DNA of 64,000 nt from assembly GCF_017309185.1 (NCBI RefSeq), contig NZ_JAEKJZ010000001.1, forward strand, positions 2,232,001 through 2,296,000, in the 5' to 3' direction. The position numbers and the translations under genes were made by a program. Below, piece after piece: positions 54,128 to 64,000 of the stretch (positions are counted from its first letter, which is position 1; each line of letters opens with the position of its first letter). The notes beneath the pieces were generated by a model. It saw only the letters and a list, made by a program, of their open reading frames with translations. It had not been told where the DNA came from and made no database searches. The stretch is from Roseibium aggregatum (GTDB taxonomy: Bacteria; Pseudomonadota; Alphaproteobacteria; Rhizobiales; Stappiaceae).

Positions 54128-54382
54128 TCAGTTAGCCTTTTCAGCGTTTTCCTCAGCCTGATCGAACAGTTGAACAGGTCCGTTTGGCATAATTGTGGAA
54201 ATCGCATGTTTGTAGACCAGCTGGGAATGCCCGTCTCTGCGCAGCAAGACACAAAAGTTGTCGAACCAAGTTACGACACCCTGCAATTTCACACCATTGA
54301 TGAGAAATATCGTCAGGGGCGTTTTTTGTTTGCGAACGTGATTAAGAAAAGTGTCTTGAAGATTTTGTGCGCGCTCAGCCAT
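54128..54382 (-). CDS. hfq: RNA chaperone Hfq
   Basis: This 84-residue Sm-like protein has the Sm1 region [19 protein letters not shown] and Sm2 [10 protein letters not shown], the latter with the YKHA signature. It binds small RNAs and mRNAs. Its tail is short, with an acidic end. The stop directly adjoins hflX. Confidence 0.97.
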   Translation of the reverse strand: MAERAQNLQDTFLNHVRKQKTPLTIFLINGVKLQGVVTWFDNFCVLLRRDGHSQLVYKHAISTIMPNGPVQLFDQAEENAEKAN

Positions 54383-54509
54383 CAGTCTTTTTATCCTGTT
54401 TTATCCGGATGCGGCCGAGCATCCGGTTTTTAAGCAGCTTACCGTCAAAATCCGTTCAATTTCAAACTCTAAGGTTTGACGTCCGCCCACTTCTTTCTGC
54501 CCACCAGAC

Positions 54510-54530
54510 AGAGCCGGCTCTTCCGGCTCT
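54510..54530. terminator. Hairpin between dat and hfq
   Basis: AGAGCCGG (54510-54517) and CCGGCTCT (54523-54530) are perfect arms of a hairpin after the dat stop on the minus strand. The run following it is not T-rich, so it may be a weak terminator or a stability element before hfq. Confidence 0.45.
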
Positions 54531-54568
54531 GATTCTCTTCCCATAAACGACCGATTGCGGCCACCGAA

Positions 54569-55432
54569 TCATACTGCCTGCAAATCAGTAGCAGTATGGA
54601 ACATTTCGCGCAATCGGGTTGCAACCGTACCCGGATGACCGTTCCCGACAATTCTATCGTCGATCCGTGTCACCGGCATGGCGATTGTCGTGGCAGCCGT
54701 CACAAACGCTTCCTTGGCGTCATAGGCTTCCGCCAGACTGAAGGGCCGCTCCTCGAACGTCAGCCCTTCCCTTGCTACAAGTTCCAGTATGGCCTGCCGG
54801 GTAATGCCTCGCAAGATACCGCTTTCGGCCGGCCTTGTAACCAGCACACCTGCCTTGGTCACGATCCAGGCATTCGTCGACCCACCTTCGGTCACATTGC
54901 CGTCTTTGTCCACGTACCAGGCTTCCTTCCCGCCATTTTCCTTGGCGTTCTGTTTGGCAAGCACGTTCGGCAACAAGGCGACGGTCTTGATGTCCACCCT
55001 TGGCCAACGGTTTTCCGGATAGCTTACGACTGCGATACCTTTTTCGGCCTGAGCCTGCGCGGCTTTCGGATCGGCCGAACGCGCGGTCACGACAATGGAC
55101 GGCGCGACATCGTCCGACGGAAAGAAATGATCCCGGCGGGCGACGCCCCGGGTAACCTGGATATAGACCAGCCCGTTGACCACCCTGTTGCGCCGAACGA
55201 CCTGGCGCAGGACAAACTGCACCGCGGACCGGGCCATCGGCCAGTCGATCCGGAGTTCCTTCAAGGATCTGTCGAGCCTGTCCAGATGCCGGGGAACATC
55301 GACGATATTGCCTTGCCAGACCTCACAAACCTCGTAGACACCGTCCGCGAACTGATAACCGCGGTCTTCAACGTGCACCGCAGCATCAGCGTGACGCACA
55401 TATTGCCCGTTGACATATGCAATCCGGCTCAT
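54569..55432 (-). CDS. dat: D-amino acid aminotransferase
   Basis: This 287-residue fold-IV PLP transaminase has the PLP Lys in RVDIKTVALLPN, and EDRGYQFADGVYEV near residue 23. It converts D-alanine and D-glutamate with their keto acids, which are peptidoglycan building blocks. The start is ATG 55432 with a GGAGGG site; an earlier frame begins at 55456. It is placed between trkA and hfq. Confidence 0.9.
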   Translation of the reverse strand: MSRIAYVNGQYVRHADAAVHVEDRGYQFADGVYEVCEVWQGNIVDVPRHLDRLDRSLKELRIDWPMARSAVQFVLRQVVRRNRVVNGLVYIQVTRGVARRDHFFPSDDVAPSIVVTARSADPKAAQAQAEKGIAVVSYPENRWPRVDIKTVALLPNVLAKQNAKENGGKEAWYVDKDGNVTEGGSTNAWIVTKAGVLVTRPAESGILRGITRQAILELVAREGLTFEERPFSLAEAYDAKEAFVTAATTIAMPVTRIDDRIVGNGHPGTVATRLREMFHTATDLQAV

Positions 55433-55534
55433 AAGCCCTCCAGAAGCACAGTTCAATTTGAACCGTTTGGTATAATTTATATTTTTGGCCGTTCAGCGCG
55501 ACAAATGCAAGGCCTGAAACCGACATGGAAAGCG

Positions 55535-56911
55535 TTAAAAGAAATCCAGGCTGACGCGGAACATCTGTTCCACCTGACGCACGCGGTTCGCGACTGCGAA
55601 AATGACGATGCGGTCCTGCGCCTGGATCTGCAGCTCGCCGTCTGGGGTCAGCACCTCACCGGCCCTGAACACCGCACCGACCCGAATGCCGGTCGGCAGA
55701 TCGATTTCCCTGAGCGGCTTCCCGACCAGCGGAGACGTGTCGAGCGCCTCTGCCTCGACGATTTCCGCGGCACCGTTTTGAAGCGAATGCACGCCACGGA
55801 TGCGGCCCCGGCGGACATGCTGCAGGATGCGCGATATGGTGACCGCCCGCGGATTGATGAAGGCGTCGATCCCGAGCGCATTGGCAAATGCCGGGTAGCT
55901 CGGATTGTTCAAAAGCGACAGGGAGCGCCTGCAGCCCAGCTTCTTGGCCATGACCGAAGACAGGATATTCACCTCGTCCTCATTGGTCAGGGCGACCATC
56001 GTATCCGCGTCACCGGCATCGGCTTCGTTCAGGATGGTCTGATCCAGGGCGCTGCCATGCAGGATGACCGACCGTTTCAGATCGTCGGCAACCGCCATCG
56101 CCCGCTCGCGGGACGCCTCGATCAGCTTGATCTTGGTGCCGCTCTGGCGCTGTTCCAGCGCTTTTGCCACGTAAAGACCGATATTGCCGCCACCGGCGAT
56201 GACAACCTTTCCGGCTTCCGGTTCCTCGTGCCCGAAAATGCTCAGCGTTCTGCGGACCTGGTCGCGGCGCGCGACCACATAGGCCAGATCGCCGGTCAGG
56301 ATGCTGTCGCTGCTTTTGGGAACAAACAGCCGGTTGTTCCGGTAAAGCCCGACGACGACCGCACCCAGATCCGGAAACAGTTCGGTGAGCTGTCGCAACG
56401 GTGTGTCGACCACCGGACAGTCCTCTTCGCACATGATGCCGACCACCACCACATTGTCGTCGGCAAAGCGGACCGTTTCGACAGCGCCCGGCAGCGCAAG
56501 CCGGCGCAACACCATTTCCCCGACCTCGATCTCCGGCGAGATGATCACGTCGATCGGCATGTTGTCTCTTGAAAACAGGTTCCGCCAGCGGCCCTGCAGA
56601 TAGGATTGCGCCCGGATACGGGCAACCTTGGTTGGAACATTGAACAGCGAATGCGCCACCTGACAGGCCACCATGTTGACCTCGTCGTAGAGCGTGACCG
56701 CGACAATCATGTCCGCCTCTTCCGCTCCGGCCTGAGCGAGCACATCCGGATGGGCGCCGTGCCCGACAAAACCGCGCACATCGAGCTGGTCGCCGATGGC
56801 ATTGATCAGCTGCGGGGAGGAATCGATCACCGATACATCGTTTTGTTCGGCGGCGAGACGTTCGGCGATGCCGTATCCAACCTGCCCGGCGCCGCAAATA
56901 ACGATTTTCAT
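55535..56911 (-). CDS. trkA: Trk system potassium regulatory protein TrkA
   Basis: This 458-residue cytoplasmic regulator of potassium uptake has two RCK-N/RCK-C pairs. The first Rossmann stretch is MKIVICGAGQVGYGIAERLA and the second, near residue 230, is VVIAGGGNIGLYVAKALE. It is directly downstream of ntrX, a common arrangement in alphaproteobacteria. Confidence 0.95.
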   Translation of the reverse strand: MKIVICGAGQVGYGIAERLAAEQNDVSVIDSSPQLINAIGDQLDVRGFVGHGAHPDVLAQAGAEEADMIVAVTLYDEVNMVACQVAHSLFNVPTKVARIRAQSYLQGRWRNLFSRDNMPIDVIISPEIEVGEMVLRRLALPGAVETVRFADDNVVVVGIMCEEDCPVVDTPLRQLTELFPDLGAVVVGLYRNNRLFVPKSSDSILTGDLAYVVARRDQVRRTLSIFGHEEPEAGKVVIAGGGNIGLYVAKALEQRQSGTKIKLIEASRERAMAVADDLKRSVILHGSALDQTILNEADAGDADTMVALTNEDEVNILSSVMAKKLGCRRSLSLLNNPSYPAFANALGIDAFINPRAVTISRILQHVRRGRIRGVHSLQNGAAEIVEAEALDTSPLVGKPLREIDLPTGIRVGAVFRAGEVLTPDGELQIQAQDRIVIFAVANRVRQVEQMFRVSLDFF

Positions 56912-56959
56912 GGGAAGACCCCTTTACCGCCCGAAGATGACCGTCCGCGCCCGACCGCC

Positions 56960-58327
56960 TCAGGTCATGCCCAAGGTTTTCAGCTTCCGGTGAAGCGCAG
57001 AACGTTCCATACCGACAAATTCGGCCGTACGCGAGATATTCCCGTCAAATCTTTTGATCTGCGCCTGAAGATACTCCCGCTCGAAGATTTCGCGCGCCTC
57101 GCGAAGCGGGACGGACATGAGATGCTCTCCGGTCCCGGACGACGGCAGGCTGGGAAGCGTCTCGCCGATTTCGGACGGCAGAAGGTCTGCGGTGATGGTG
57201 CTGTCCGGATCGCCGCGGCTCAAGATGAGCAGCCGTTCCACGTTATTGCGCAACTGGCGTACGTTGCCGGGCCAGTCGTGGGTCTGCAGCACCGCCATTG
57301 CGTCGTCGCCGATCGGCCGCAGGGGAATGCCTGAAGCAGCCGAAATCTGTTCCATGAAATGCGCCACCAGCACGGGAATGTCTTCCCGGCGTTCGGCGAG
57401 CCCCGGGACGCGCAAGGGAACCACGCTCAGCCTGTGATAAAGGTCCTGCCTGAAGAGGCCCGAGGCGATATGCTCCTCAAGGTTTTTCGACGTCGAGGAC
57501 AGGATGCGGATATCGACCTGGACCTTCTGGGTGCCGCCGACCCTGGAAAAACTCTGGTCGACCAGCACACGCAGAATTTTTCCTTGGGTTTCCGCCGGCA
57601 TATCCGCGACTTCGTCGAGATAGAGCGTGCCTCCGTGGGCTTCTTCCAGCGCCCCGATCTTCCTCAGATTGCCGTGCTCGTCTTCGATCCCGAAGAGCTC
57701 TTCCTCCATGCGCGCCGGCGTGATCGTGGCGGCGTTCAGGACGACAAACGGGCTTTTGATCCGCGGCGACAGATCGTGAATCATCCGCGCGGCCCGTTCC
57801 TTGCCCGCACCGGAAGGGCCGACGATGAGGATACGACTGTTCGTGCCGGCGATCTTCTGGATTGTCTGACGAAGATTATGGGCCGCGGAGGAATTTCCGA
57901 CGATATCGCTCGTCTCGCCGCTCCGCTGACGGAGGTCGCGGACCTCCCGTTTCAGGCTCGAGGCCTCAAGGGCCCGTTCGACGATCAGGATCAGCCTGTC
58001 CGATTTGAACGGCTTCTCGATATAGTCATAGGCACCGCGCTTGATCGCCGAGACGGCGGTTTCGATGTTGCCATGACCGGAAATGATCACGACCGGCAGG
58101 TCCGGATCGGTTTCCTTGAGGACGTCGAGCAAAGCCAGCCCGTCGAGCCGGCTGCCCTGGAGCCAGATGTCGAGAACCACAAGCGAAGGCTTGCGCTCCT
58201 TGACGGCAGCAAGCGCGCTGTCGGAATCGTGGGCGGTCCGGGTGCCGTAGCCCTCGTCATCCAGAATACCGGCGATCATTTCGCGAATATCGGTTTCGTC
58301 GTCTACGACAAGAATATCATGCGCCAT
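56960..58327 (-). CDS. ntrX: Nitrogen/redox response regulator NtrX
   Basis: This 455-residue sigma-54-type response regulator has a receiver (phosphorylated Asp in LDIWLQG), an AAA+ domain (Walker A GPSGAGKE near 167) and a C-terminal Fis-type HTH (ISRTAEFVGMERSALHRK). The sigma-54 contact loop GAFTGA is missing: the aligned stretch reads FGIEDEHGNLRKIGALEEA. This loss is known in other alphaproteobacterial NtrX proteins, so it may not activate sigma-54 promoters directly. It overlaps ntrY by 11 bp. Confidence 0.94.
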   Translation of the reverse strand: MAHDILVVDDETDIREMIAGILDDEGYGTRTAHDSDSALAAVKERKPSLVVLDIWLQGSRLDGLALLDVLKETDPDLPVVIISGHGNIETAVSAIKRGAYDYIEKPFKSDRLILIVERALEASSLKREVRDLRQRSGETSDIVGNSSAAHNLRQTIQKIAGTNSRILIVGPSGAGKERAARMIHDLSPRIKSPFVVLNAATITPARMEEELFGIEDEHGNLRKIGALEEAHGGTLYLDEVADMPAETQGKILRVLVDQSFSRVGGTQKVQVDIRILSSTSKNLEEHIASGLFRQDLYHRLSVVPLRVPGLAERREDIPVLVAHFMEQISAASGIPLRPIGDDAMAVLQTHDWPGNVRQLRNNVERLLILSRGDPDSTITADLLPSEIGETLPSLPSSGTGEHLMSVPLREAREIFEREYLQAQIKRFDGNISRTAEFVGMERSALHRKLKTLGMT

Positions 58328-60581
58328 GAGCTGTCACTGTCTGCTCTTCGATTTCGGTTTCCGGTTCAATTTTAGCGTCCGCGGCCAGGGTCAACCGCAC
58401 GAGCGTACCCGTGTCGTCCGGACCGGACTTGGGCGCATCGAGCAACTCGATGCCGCCGCCATGGTCTTCGAGAATTTTCCGGACAATGGCGAGACCGAGG
58501 CCAGTGCCCTTTTCCCGTGTCGTCATATAGGGCTCAAGCAACCGGCTGCGGTTTTCTTCCGGCAGACCGACACCATTGTCAATCACGTCGATCACGATCC
58601 GCCCGCCGCTGTCCTGTGTTTCGCCGCGCAGATAAACCGTGACCTTGCCCTTCGGCAGCTCATCCCCGGTTCGCGCGGCGACAGCCTCGGTCGCGTTTTT
58701 CACCACATTGGTCAGCGCCTGACCGACCAGACGGGCATCGAACACGGCTTTGACGGGAGCCTCGGGCACCTGGGCGGTCACGCTGATCTCCGGATTTGCA
58801 ACCGACTGCATGAAGGCGGCGTCCCGGACGGCTTCCCTGAGGTCGCCCGCGGACTTCGTCGGTTTGCGCATGCGCGCGAAGGATGAAAATTCATCCACCA
58901 TTTGCCCGATATCGCCGACCTGACGGACAATCGTGTCGATACACTGATCGAACACCTGCCGGTCTTCCTCGATCCGTTTGCCGTAACGCCGCCGGATCCG
59001 CTCCGCGGAAAGCTGGATCGGTGTCAGGGGGTTCTTGATCTCATGCGCGATGCGGCGGGCCACATCGGCCCAGGCGGAGTTGCGCTGGGCCGACACGAGG
59101 TCCGTGATATCGTCGAGCGTGACCACGAACCCATGTTCCCGACGCGTTGACTGCTCTTGAGTGATTCTCACGTTGATCGTCCGCAGGCGCCCTTCCCGCG
59201 TGATCTCGATTTGCGTTTCCGGAAGACGGTCCGTGTCGTTTTTCAGGGCATCGGAGATGCAGTCGGCCAGTTCCGGCACGACTTCGATCAACGACCGGTT
59301 CAGGATCTGCACCTCGTCAAGCTGAAGAAGTTCCAGGGCGGACCTGTTGATCAGCATGATCGACGCCTCGTCGTCCACGCCGATCACACCGGTGGAAACC
59401 CCCGACAGAACCGCTTCGTTGAACCGGCGCCTTCGGTCGATCTGCTCGTTTGCCGCCAGCAGGGCATCGCGCTGACCGAGCAACTGACCGGTCATCTTGT
59501 TGAAGGTGAGCCCGAGATTGGACAGATCGCCTCCGGCCTTGTCCGTTTCGACCTTTACCGCCAGATTGCCCTTGGACACTTCGTCAGCCGCGGAAATCAG
59601 GGTTCTGATGGGCGAGACCAGGCTGTTGGCGAATCCGAACCCGATCCAGATCGCGGACAGAAGCAGAACCAGGGCGACACCGAGATAGACAAGCGCGAAG
59701 GCCACCTGCACCCCGAACCGGCTGTTTTCCATCTGCTGATACTGGGAGGCGCCCTGTTCGGTCAGGCGCAGATAGTCGAGAACCCTCGGATCGATCGCCC
59801 GGACCGCGTAGAGATAATAATTGTCGTAGGCGGACAGTTTCATGATTCCGCCGACCAGGTTGGAACTCCCTGGCGCAATCAGGACCGGCGCGCCTTCCTT
59901 GGCCTTCGAAAAACTGTCATTTGGCGGCAGAGGTATCTTCGCGTTTGGATCGTGAACAACCCTTGTCACCACCTCTCCGTCTTCATTCAGGATAAAGGCG
60001 GCGAGGATCCCGCGTAAGGACACCTGCGTGGAAAAAAACTGATCGAACCGGCTGGGCTCGAAGTCATAGACGGCCTTGGCCCTGTCGATATCGTTGGTCA
60101 TGGCGATGAGATCGCCGCGCAACACCCTTGCATGCTCCTGGAGATAGGCCTGGGCAACGGTCAGGGCGTTATCGACAATCTGCCGGGTCCGTTCCTCGAA
60201 CCAGCGGTCCAGTCCCCGGTCAAGCGTGATTGCCGCAAGGATTGCCATCAGGACCGCGGGAACCGCGGCGACGATACTGAAGAGTGCGACGACCCTGACA
60301 TGGAGCCGTGCCGCGGCTCGGCCGCGGCGCCGCGCTTGCCAGAGCTTCACGATCTCAAAGGCGATCAGGCACAGGAGGATCGCGGCCAAGGCACCGTTGA
60401 TCGCCATGGCCTTCAAGATCACGTCGCGGGTCGGATCGATGGTGGTCAGCCCCATCAGGATCGCGAAGGTCACCCCGATGGAGACGAGCGCGATCACCAT
60501 GATGGCGAGGCCGGCTCGCCGCCAGAGTTTTCCCCGTCCGCCCGACCGTGCGCCGGCTCTCTCGCTCACTCCAAGGATCAT
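58317..60581 (-). CDS. ntrY: Sensor histidine kinase NtrY
   Basis: This 754-residue membrane kinase has three or four N-terminal hydrophobic helices, a HAMP (about residues 310-360), a PAS region, HisKA with [20 protein letters not shown], and a C-terminal ATPase (DNGVGLPEENRSRLLEPY). It phosphorylates NtrX. It is downstream of ntrC with a 220-bp gap. Confidence 0.95.
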   Translation of the reverse strand: MILGVSERAGARSGGRGKLWRRAGLAIMVIALVSIGVTFAILMGLTTIDPTRDVILKAMAINGALAAILLCLIAFEIVKLWQARRRGRAAARLHVRVVALFSIVAAVPAVLMAILAAITLDRGLDRWFEERTRQIVDNALTVAQAYLQEHARVLRGDLIAMTNDIDRAKAVYDFEPSRFDQFFSTQVSLRGILAAFILNEDGEVVTRVVHDPNAKIPLPPNDSFSKAKEGAPVLIAPGSSNLVGGIMKLSAYDNYYLYAVRAIDPRVLDYLRLTEQGASQYQQMENSRFGVQVAFALVYLGVALVLLLSAIWIGFGFANSLVSPIRTLISAADEVSKGNLAVKVETDKAGGDLSNLGLTFNKMTGQLLGQRDALLAANEQIDRRRRFNEAVLSGVSTGVIGVDDEASIMLINRSALELLQLDEVQILNRSLIEVVPELADCISDALKNDTDRLPETQIEITREGRLRTINVRITQEQSTRREHGFVVTLDDITDLVSAQRNSAWADVARRIAHEIKNPLTPIQLSAERIRRRYGKRIEEDRQVFDQCIDTIVRQVGDIGQMVDEFSSFARMRKPTKSAGDLREAVRDAAFMQSVANPEISVTAQVPEAPVKAVFDARLVGQALTNVVKNATEAVAARTGDELPKGKVTVYLRGETQDSGGRIVIDVIDNGVGLPEENRSRLLEPYMTTREKGTGLGLAIVRKILEDHGGGIELLDAPKSGPDDTGTLVRLTLAADAKIEPETEIEEQTVTAHGA

Positions 60582-60801
60582 TCGGCCTCTAAATACCTGT
60601 CACCGTTCAACTCTTGGCGACGCGCCTCAACATTTGCGGCAAAGTTACCACACAATGTTGCGAAATTGAGACAGATTTGACGGCCTGGGAAAAAATGCGG
60701 TGGATGACTGAAACCGGCGGTGAAAGCCAGAGCACCGGGAGCATTGGACGAGTTGCGGCGGCCGCTGCCGCTCCATGGTGTTGACGACCACCGGTCTTGG
60801 C

Positions 60802-62241
60802 CTAACGCGTGGAACGCATGACCTGAATGTCGAGATCCCGGATCTTCTTGCGCAGGGTGTTCCGGTTCACGCCAAGCAGTTCCGCCGCCTTGATCTGATT
60901 GCCGCGCGTCGCCGCAAGCGCGGCACTGATCAGGGGGTACTCCACCTCCCGAAGGATGCGATGGTAAAGTCCCGGCGGCGGCAAAGCATCCCCGAAGGTT
61001 TCGAAATAGCCCGCCAGATAACGTTCGACGGCGCCGCCGAGATTGACCGTCTCGGGCGTTTCATCCTCGATCGGACTGGTGGTCGGCTGGCTCAGTTCAT
61101 GATCCAGCAGGCTTTCGCTGATCACGTCCTGCGGATAGAGCGCAGCCAGTCGCCGGACCAGGTTTTCAAGCTCGCGAACGTTGCCGGGCCAGCGGTAACG
61201 GCGCAGCAGGTTGAGCGCGCCCTGGTCGATCTGTTTGGCCGGAAGGCCTTCCTTTTCCACGAGCGAGAAGAAATGACGCACCAGATCAGGAATGTCTTCC
61301 ACGCGTTCGCGCAACGGCGGCAGACGGATCGGAACGACATTCAGCCGGAAATAAAGGTCTTCGCGGAAAAGACCCTGATTGATCAGGTGACGCAAATCCT
61401 TGTTGGTCGCGGCGATAATCCTGACATCGGTCTTGATCGGCGTCCGCCCGCCGACGGTCGTGTATTCGCCCTGCTGCAGAACGCGCAGCAGACGCGTCTG
61501 GGCCTCCATCGGCATGTCGCCGATTTCATCCAGGAACAATGTGCCCCCGTCCGCCTGCTCAAAGCGGCCTGAACTGCGGTTCTGAGCACCGGTGAAGGCG
61601 CCTTTTTCGTGCCCGAAGAGTTCCGCTTCAATCAGGTCGCGCGGGATCGCTGCCATGTTGATGGCCACGAACGGACCGTTGCGGCGCTTGCCGTAGTCGT
61701 GCAGGGCTCTTGCGACCAGTTCCTTGCCGGTTCCGGATTCCCCGTTGATCATGACCGTCAGGTCGGTCTGCATCAGCCGGGCCAGAACCCGGTAGATTTC
61801 CTGCATGGCCGGAGACCGTCCGACCAGCGGCATTCCCTCTCCCGCATCGTCGAGATCGACCGCCGGACGCTTCTTGGGTTCTTCCAGCGCCCGCTGGACA
61901 ATGCTGGTCAGTTCCTTGAGATCGAACGGCTTGGGAAGATATTCGTAAGCCCCCTTCTCCGACGCCTTGATTGCCGTCATGAACGTGTTTTGGGCGCTCA
62001 TCACCAGAACGGGCAGTTCCGGACGCATTTTCTTCATGCGCGGCAAAACGTCGAAGATGTTCTCGTCCGGCATCACCACATCGGTGATCACCAGGTCGCC
62101 GTCGCCCGACGACACCCATCGCCAGAGCGTCGACGCGTTCGAGGTCAGTCTGACGGTGTAACCGGCCCGGGACAGGGCCTGATTGAGGACGGTGCGAATG
62201 GCCGCGTCGTCGTCCGCAACTAAGATCGTGCCTGTCGGCAT
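60802..62241 (-). CDS. ntrC: Nitrogen regulator NtrC
   Basis: This 479-residue response regulator activates sigma-54 promoters under nitrogen limitation. The receiver Asp is in [13 protein letters not shown]. The AAA+ domain has GESGTGKE, the full sigma-54 contact loop GAFTGA, and LFLDEIGD. The C-terminal HTH is [19 protein letters not shown] 62241 is preferred to TTG 62247, which is nearer to the ntrB stop. A sigma-54 promoter is present on this window at 19032-19048. Confidence 0.96.
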   Translation of the reverse strand: MPTGTILVADDDAAIRTVLNQALSRAGYTVRLTSNASTLWRWVSSGDGDLVITDVVMPDENIFDVLPRMKKMRPELPVLVMSAQNTFMTAIKASEKGAYEYLPKPFDLKELTSIVQRALEEPKKRPAVDLDDAGEGMPLVGRSPAMQEIYRVLARLMQTDLTVMINGESGTGKELVARALHDYGKRRNGPFVAINMAAIPRDLIEAELFGHEKGAFTGAQNRSSGRFEQADGGTLFLDEIGDMPMEAQTRLLRVLQQGEYTTVGGRTPIKTDVRIIAATNKDLRHLINQGLFREDLYFRLNVVPIRLPPLRERVEDIPDLVRHFFSLVEKEGLPAKQIDQGALNLLRRYRWPGNVRELENLVRRLAALYPQDVISESLLDHELSQPTTSPIEDETPETVNLGGAVERYLAGYFETFGDALPPPGLYHRILREVEYPLISAALAATRGNQIKAAELLGVNRNTLRKKIRDLDIQVMRSTR

Positions 62242-62243
62242 GG

Positions 62244-63395
62244 TCAATCAGTTCCTTTTCTGGTCCGCTCGGAAGTCGTCGCAGCGGCATCCGTGAAAGC
62301 TGGCATTAAGATCCGGAAAACGGTTTTCTGACGCTGGCTGTCACATTCGATAACGCCGCCATGATCTCCGATGATCTTGGCAACGAGCGCCAGTCCAAGG
62401 CCGGATCCGTTGGTCTTGGTCGTGATGAATGGCTCGAAAAGATGAGGCAGGAGATCGTCCGGGACGCCCGGGCCGTTATCCTGAACGCAAAACTCGAGCG
62501 GCAGGCTGACCTTCTCGTCCGTTCCGGGAACGGAGAGACGCACGCCCGGCCGGAAAGCGGTCGAAATGCGGATCTCGCCGTCCGGATCGTCGCCTATGGC
62601 CTCGCTGGCATTCTTTATCAGATTGAGAAAGACCTGAATCAACTGGTCCTTGTTCGCGTAGACCGGCGGAAGCGAGGGATCGTATGTCTCGACAATCCGT
62701 TTTCCCCGGGCAAATCCGCTGTCGGCCAGCCGTTTCACGTGATCCAGAACGACGTGAATATTGACCGGCTCCCGCTCGATCGGCCGTTCGTCTGAAAAAA
62801 CCTCCATCCGGTCGACCAATTTCACGATCCGGTCGGTCTCGTCCATGATCAAACGGGTCAGCGCCCGGTCCTCGTTCGGGACGGACTGCTCGAGAAGCTG
62901 GGCCGCGCCGCGAATTCCAGAAAGCGGGTTCTTGATCTCATGTGCCAGCATCGCCGCCAGCCCGGTCACCGTGCGCGCCGCGCCGCGCGACGTCAGTTGC
63001 CGGTCGATCTTTTCCGCCATCGTGCGTTCTTGGAACATCAGCACAACGGCCCCGGGTCGCTCAGCGACGGGCGCCGCGTTGATGTCGACCACCTTTGGCG
63101 CTCCGATCCGCGGGGAACCGATATCCACCTTGTATTCATTGACCGGAGCGCTGCGCTCGCGCACTTGCTCGATGAGCGTCAGCAAGGGACTGCCGAAGGG
63201 GACAAATTCGCTGATAGGATAGCGGCGCAGAACCGACACGCTCGAGCGCATGAAGATTTCGGCCGCCATATTGGCCGATTCGATGACGCCGTCTGGGGCG
63301 ACCAGTAAAACCGGATGCGGAAGGGCATCCAGGATGGTCGGCCCGTCACTGGCAAGTGCGGCTGTCCGGCCCGTCGGGGACTTTGTCGTCGTCAC
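62244..63395 (-). CDS. ntrB: Nitrogen sensor kinase NtrB
   Basis: This 383-residue soluble kinase has a PAS domain (about residues 30-130), HisKA with [20 protein letters not shown] and an ATPase domain with [17 protein letters not shown]. The start is GTG 63395, which overlaps the dusB stop (GTGA). The frame opens earlier at 63455, inside dusB. It phosphorylates NtrC when glutamine is low. Confidence 0.94.
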   Translation of the reverse strand: MTTTKSPTGRTAALASDGPTILDALPHPVLLVAPDGVIESANMAAEIFMRSSVSVLRRYPISEFVPFGSPLLTLIEQVRERSAPVNEYKVDIGSPRIGAPKVVDINAAPVAERPGAVVLMFQERTMAEKIDRQLTSRGAARTVTGLAAMLAHEIKNPLSGIRGAAQLLEQSVPNEDRALTRLIMDETDRIVKLVDRMEVFSDERPIEREPVNIHVVLDHVKRLADSGFARGKRIVETYDPSLPPVYANKDQLIQVFLNLIKNASEAIGDDPDGEIRISTAFRPGVRLSVPGTDEKVSLPLEFCVQDNGPGVPDDLLPHLFEPFITTKTNGSGLGLALVAKIIGDHGGVIECDSQRQKTVFRILMPAFTDAAATTSERTRKGTD

Positions 63396-64000
63396 GCGGC
63401 TTCCCGTTCGTTTGAGGAGGAAAACCAATCGGTCGCAAGGCGCAACACCTCGCAAGGCTGATTGGAACTCATAAGCGTTTTCCTGAGCGACGTCGGCATT
63501 GGATCCGCGCCTTGAGTAACGGCTTCGTCGATGTACCAGCCGATGTGCTTGCGCGCGATGCGCACGCCCGCAACGGGCCCGTAATGCTGAAGCATGTCTT
63601 CGTAGTGACCGCCGACAAGGTCGGAGAGCTCACGCCCGCCGGGTGGTGAAAGCCGTTCCCCCGTCGCCAGGTAATGCCCGATGTGCCCGGGCAGCCACGG
63701 GCGTCCGTAGGCCCCACGGCCAATCATCACACCATCGGCTCCGGACTGTTCCAGCATGCTGACCGCGTCCCGAGCCTCCTTGCAGTCACCGTTGGCGATG
63801 ACCGGAATTGTCACCGATTGCTTCACTTTCGAAATCGCGGCCCAATCCGCCTTGCCCTTGTAGAACTGGCACCGCGTACGTCCGTGAACCGTAATCAGCT
63901 GAACCCCTGCATCTTGCGCGCGCCGCGCCAGCTCCGGCGCGTTAAGGGACGTCTCGTCCCAGCCGAGGCGCATCTTCAGGGTGACAGGGACATCCACCGC
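63392..64000 (-). CDS. dusB: tRNA-dihydrouridine synthase DusB (NifR3), 5' end outside window
   Basis: This is the C-terminal part (203 residues) of the flavin enzyme that reduces uridine in tRNA. It shows [10 protein letters not shown] at the window edge, [25 protein letters not shown] and [12 protein letters not shown], typical of the family. The stop overlaps the ntrB GTG. dusB before ntrB is the classic alphaproteobacterial order. Confidence 0.93.
   Translation of the reverse strand, partial: AVDVPVTLKMRLGWDETSLNAPELARRAQDAGVQLITVHGRTRCQFYKGKADWAAISKVKQSVTIPVIANGDCKEARDAVSMLEQSGADGVMIGRGAYGRPWLPGHIGHYLATGERLSPPGGRELSDLVGGHYEDMLQHYGPVAGVRIARKHIGWYIDEAVTQGADPMPTSLRKTLMSSNQPCEVLRLATDWFSSSNEREAA

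Noticed and set aside
1-64000. CRISPR arrays, rRNA genes, complete insertion sequences
   Set aside because: I looked for regular direct repeats with spacers, conserved rRNA segments and transposase motifs, and saw none.

Overview
The window looks like chromosomal DNA from a GC-rich alphaproteobacterium. The gene order dusB-ntrB-ntrC-ntrY-ntrX-trkA-(dat)-hfq-hflX-mazG at the right end is typical of the Hyphomicrobiales/Rhodobacterales side of that class. The mix of RutR-type pyrimidine catabolism, cytochrome-linked urate oxidation and guanidine hydrolysis would suit a marine heterotroph of the Stappiaceae (Roseibium/Labrenzia-like). The genus is my inference, not something proved by the sequence.

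Layout. (1) 1-9055, plus strand: purine catabolism. It holds the end of xdhB, xdhC, a four-gene BMP-type purine/nucleoside ABC transporter, membrane urate oxidase puuD and OHCU decarboxylase uraD. (2) 9072-14193: a patatin-like lipase with its ribosome site in the loop of a perfect hairpin, a two-domain alpha/beta hydrolase, and an EAL phosphodiesterase with a ruined GGDEF domain. (3) 14213-19048, minus strand: a guanidine utilisation operon. In transcription order it has a sigma-54 promoter, a guanidine-I (ykkC) riboswitch, a substrate-binding protein, a permease, an ATPase, a ureohydrolase of the guanidine-hydrolase type and a histidine-rich protein. (4) 19240-21774: an ECF41 sigma factor with a likely self-promoter, a flavodoxin-like protein and a transglutaminase-like protein. 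(5) 21971-24086: a RHH-like protein, ParA, an integrase remnant and tRNA-Ser(UGA), probably an eroded tRNA-borne island. (6) 24451-31512: cell-envelope and housekeeping genes (rlpA, a PBP-like protein lacking two of its three motifs, tmk, holB, tatD-family, MBL hydrolase, recX). (7) 31550-34357: a serine hydrolase, an alpha/beta hydrolase and a GNAT. (8) 34474-41217: an RND efflux system with a divergent TetR regulator that seems to start at ATT. (9) 41235-51713: reductive pyrimidine catabolism. arfB and rutR face a long operon (omega-aminotransferase, cupin, ureidopropionase, GH114-like protein, dihydropyrimidinase, ABC ATPase, two permeases), with two RutR operators between them. (10) 51896-64000: mazG, then the minus-strand hflX, hfq, dat, trkA, ntrX, ntrY, ntrC, ntrB and dusB genes.

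The theme is nitrogen scavenging from purines, guanidine and pyrimidines, with the general nitrogen regulators NtrBC/NtrYX nearby. The most striking signal is the guanidine operon. A near-consensus -24/-12 promoter places the transcript start one base from the P1 helix of the riboswitch, so nitrogen status and guanidine could be read one after the other on one leader. The last gene of that operon carries 23 histidines within residues 3-46 and no GTPase motif, which makes it a candidate nickel-handling partner for the hydrolase.

Start codons were chosen by ribosome sites, signal peptides and overlaps, and several are uncertain; each entry says so.
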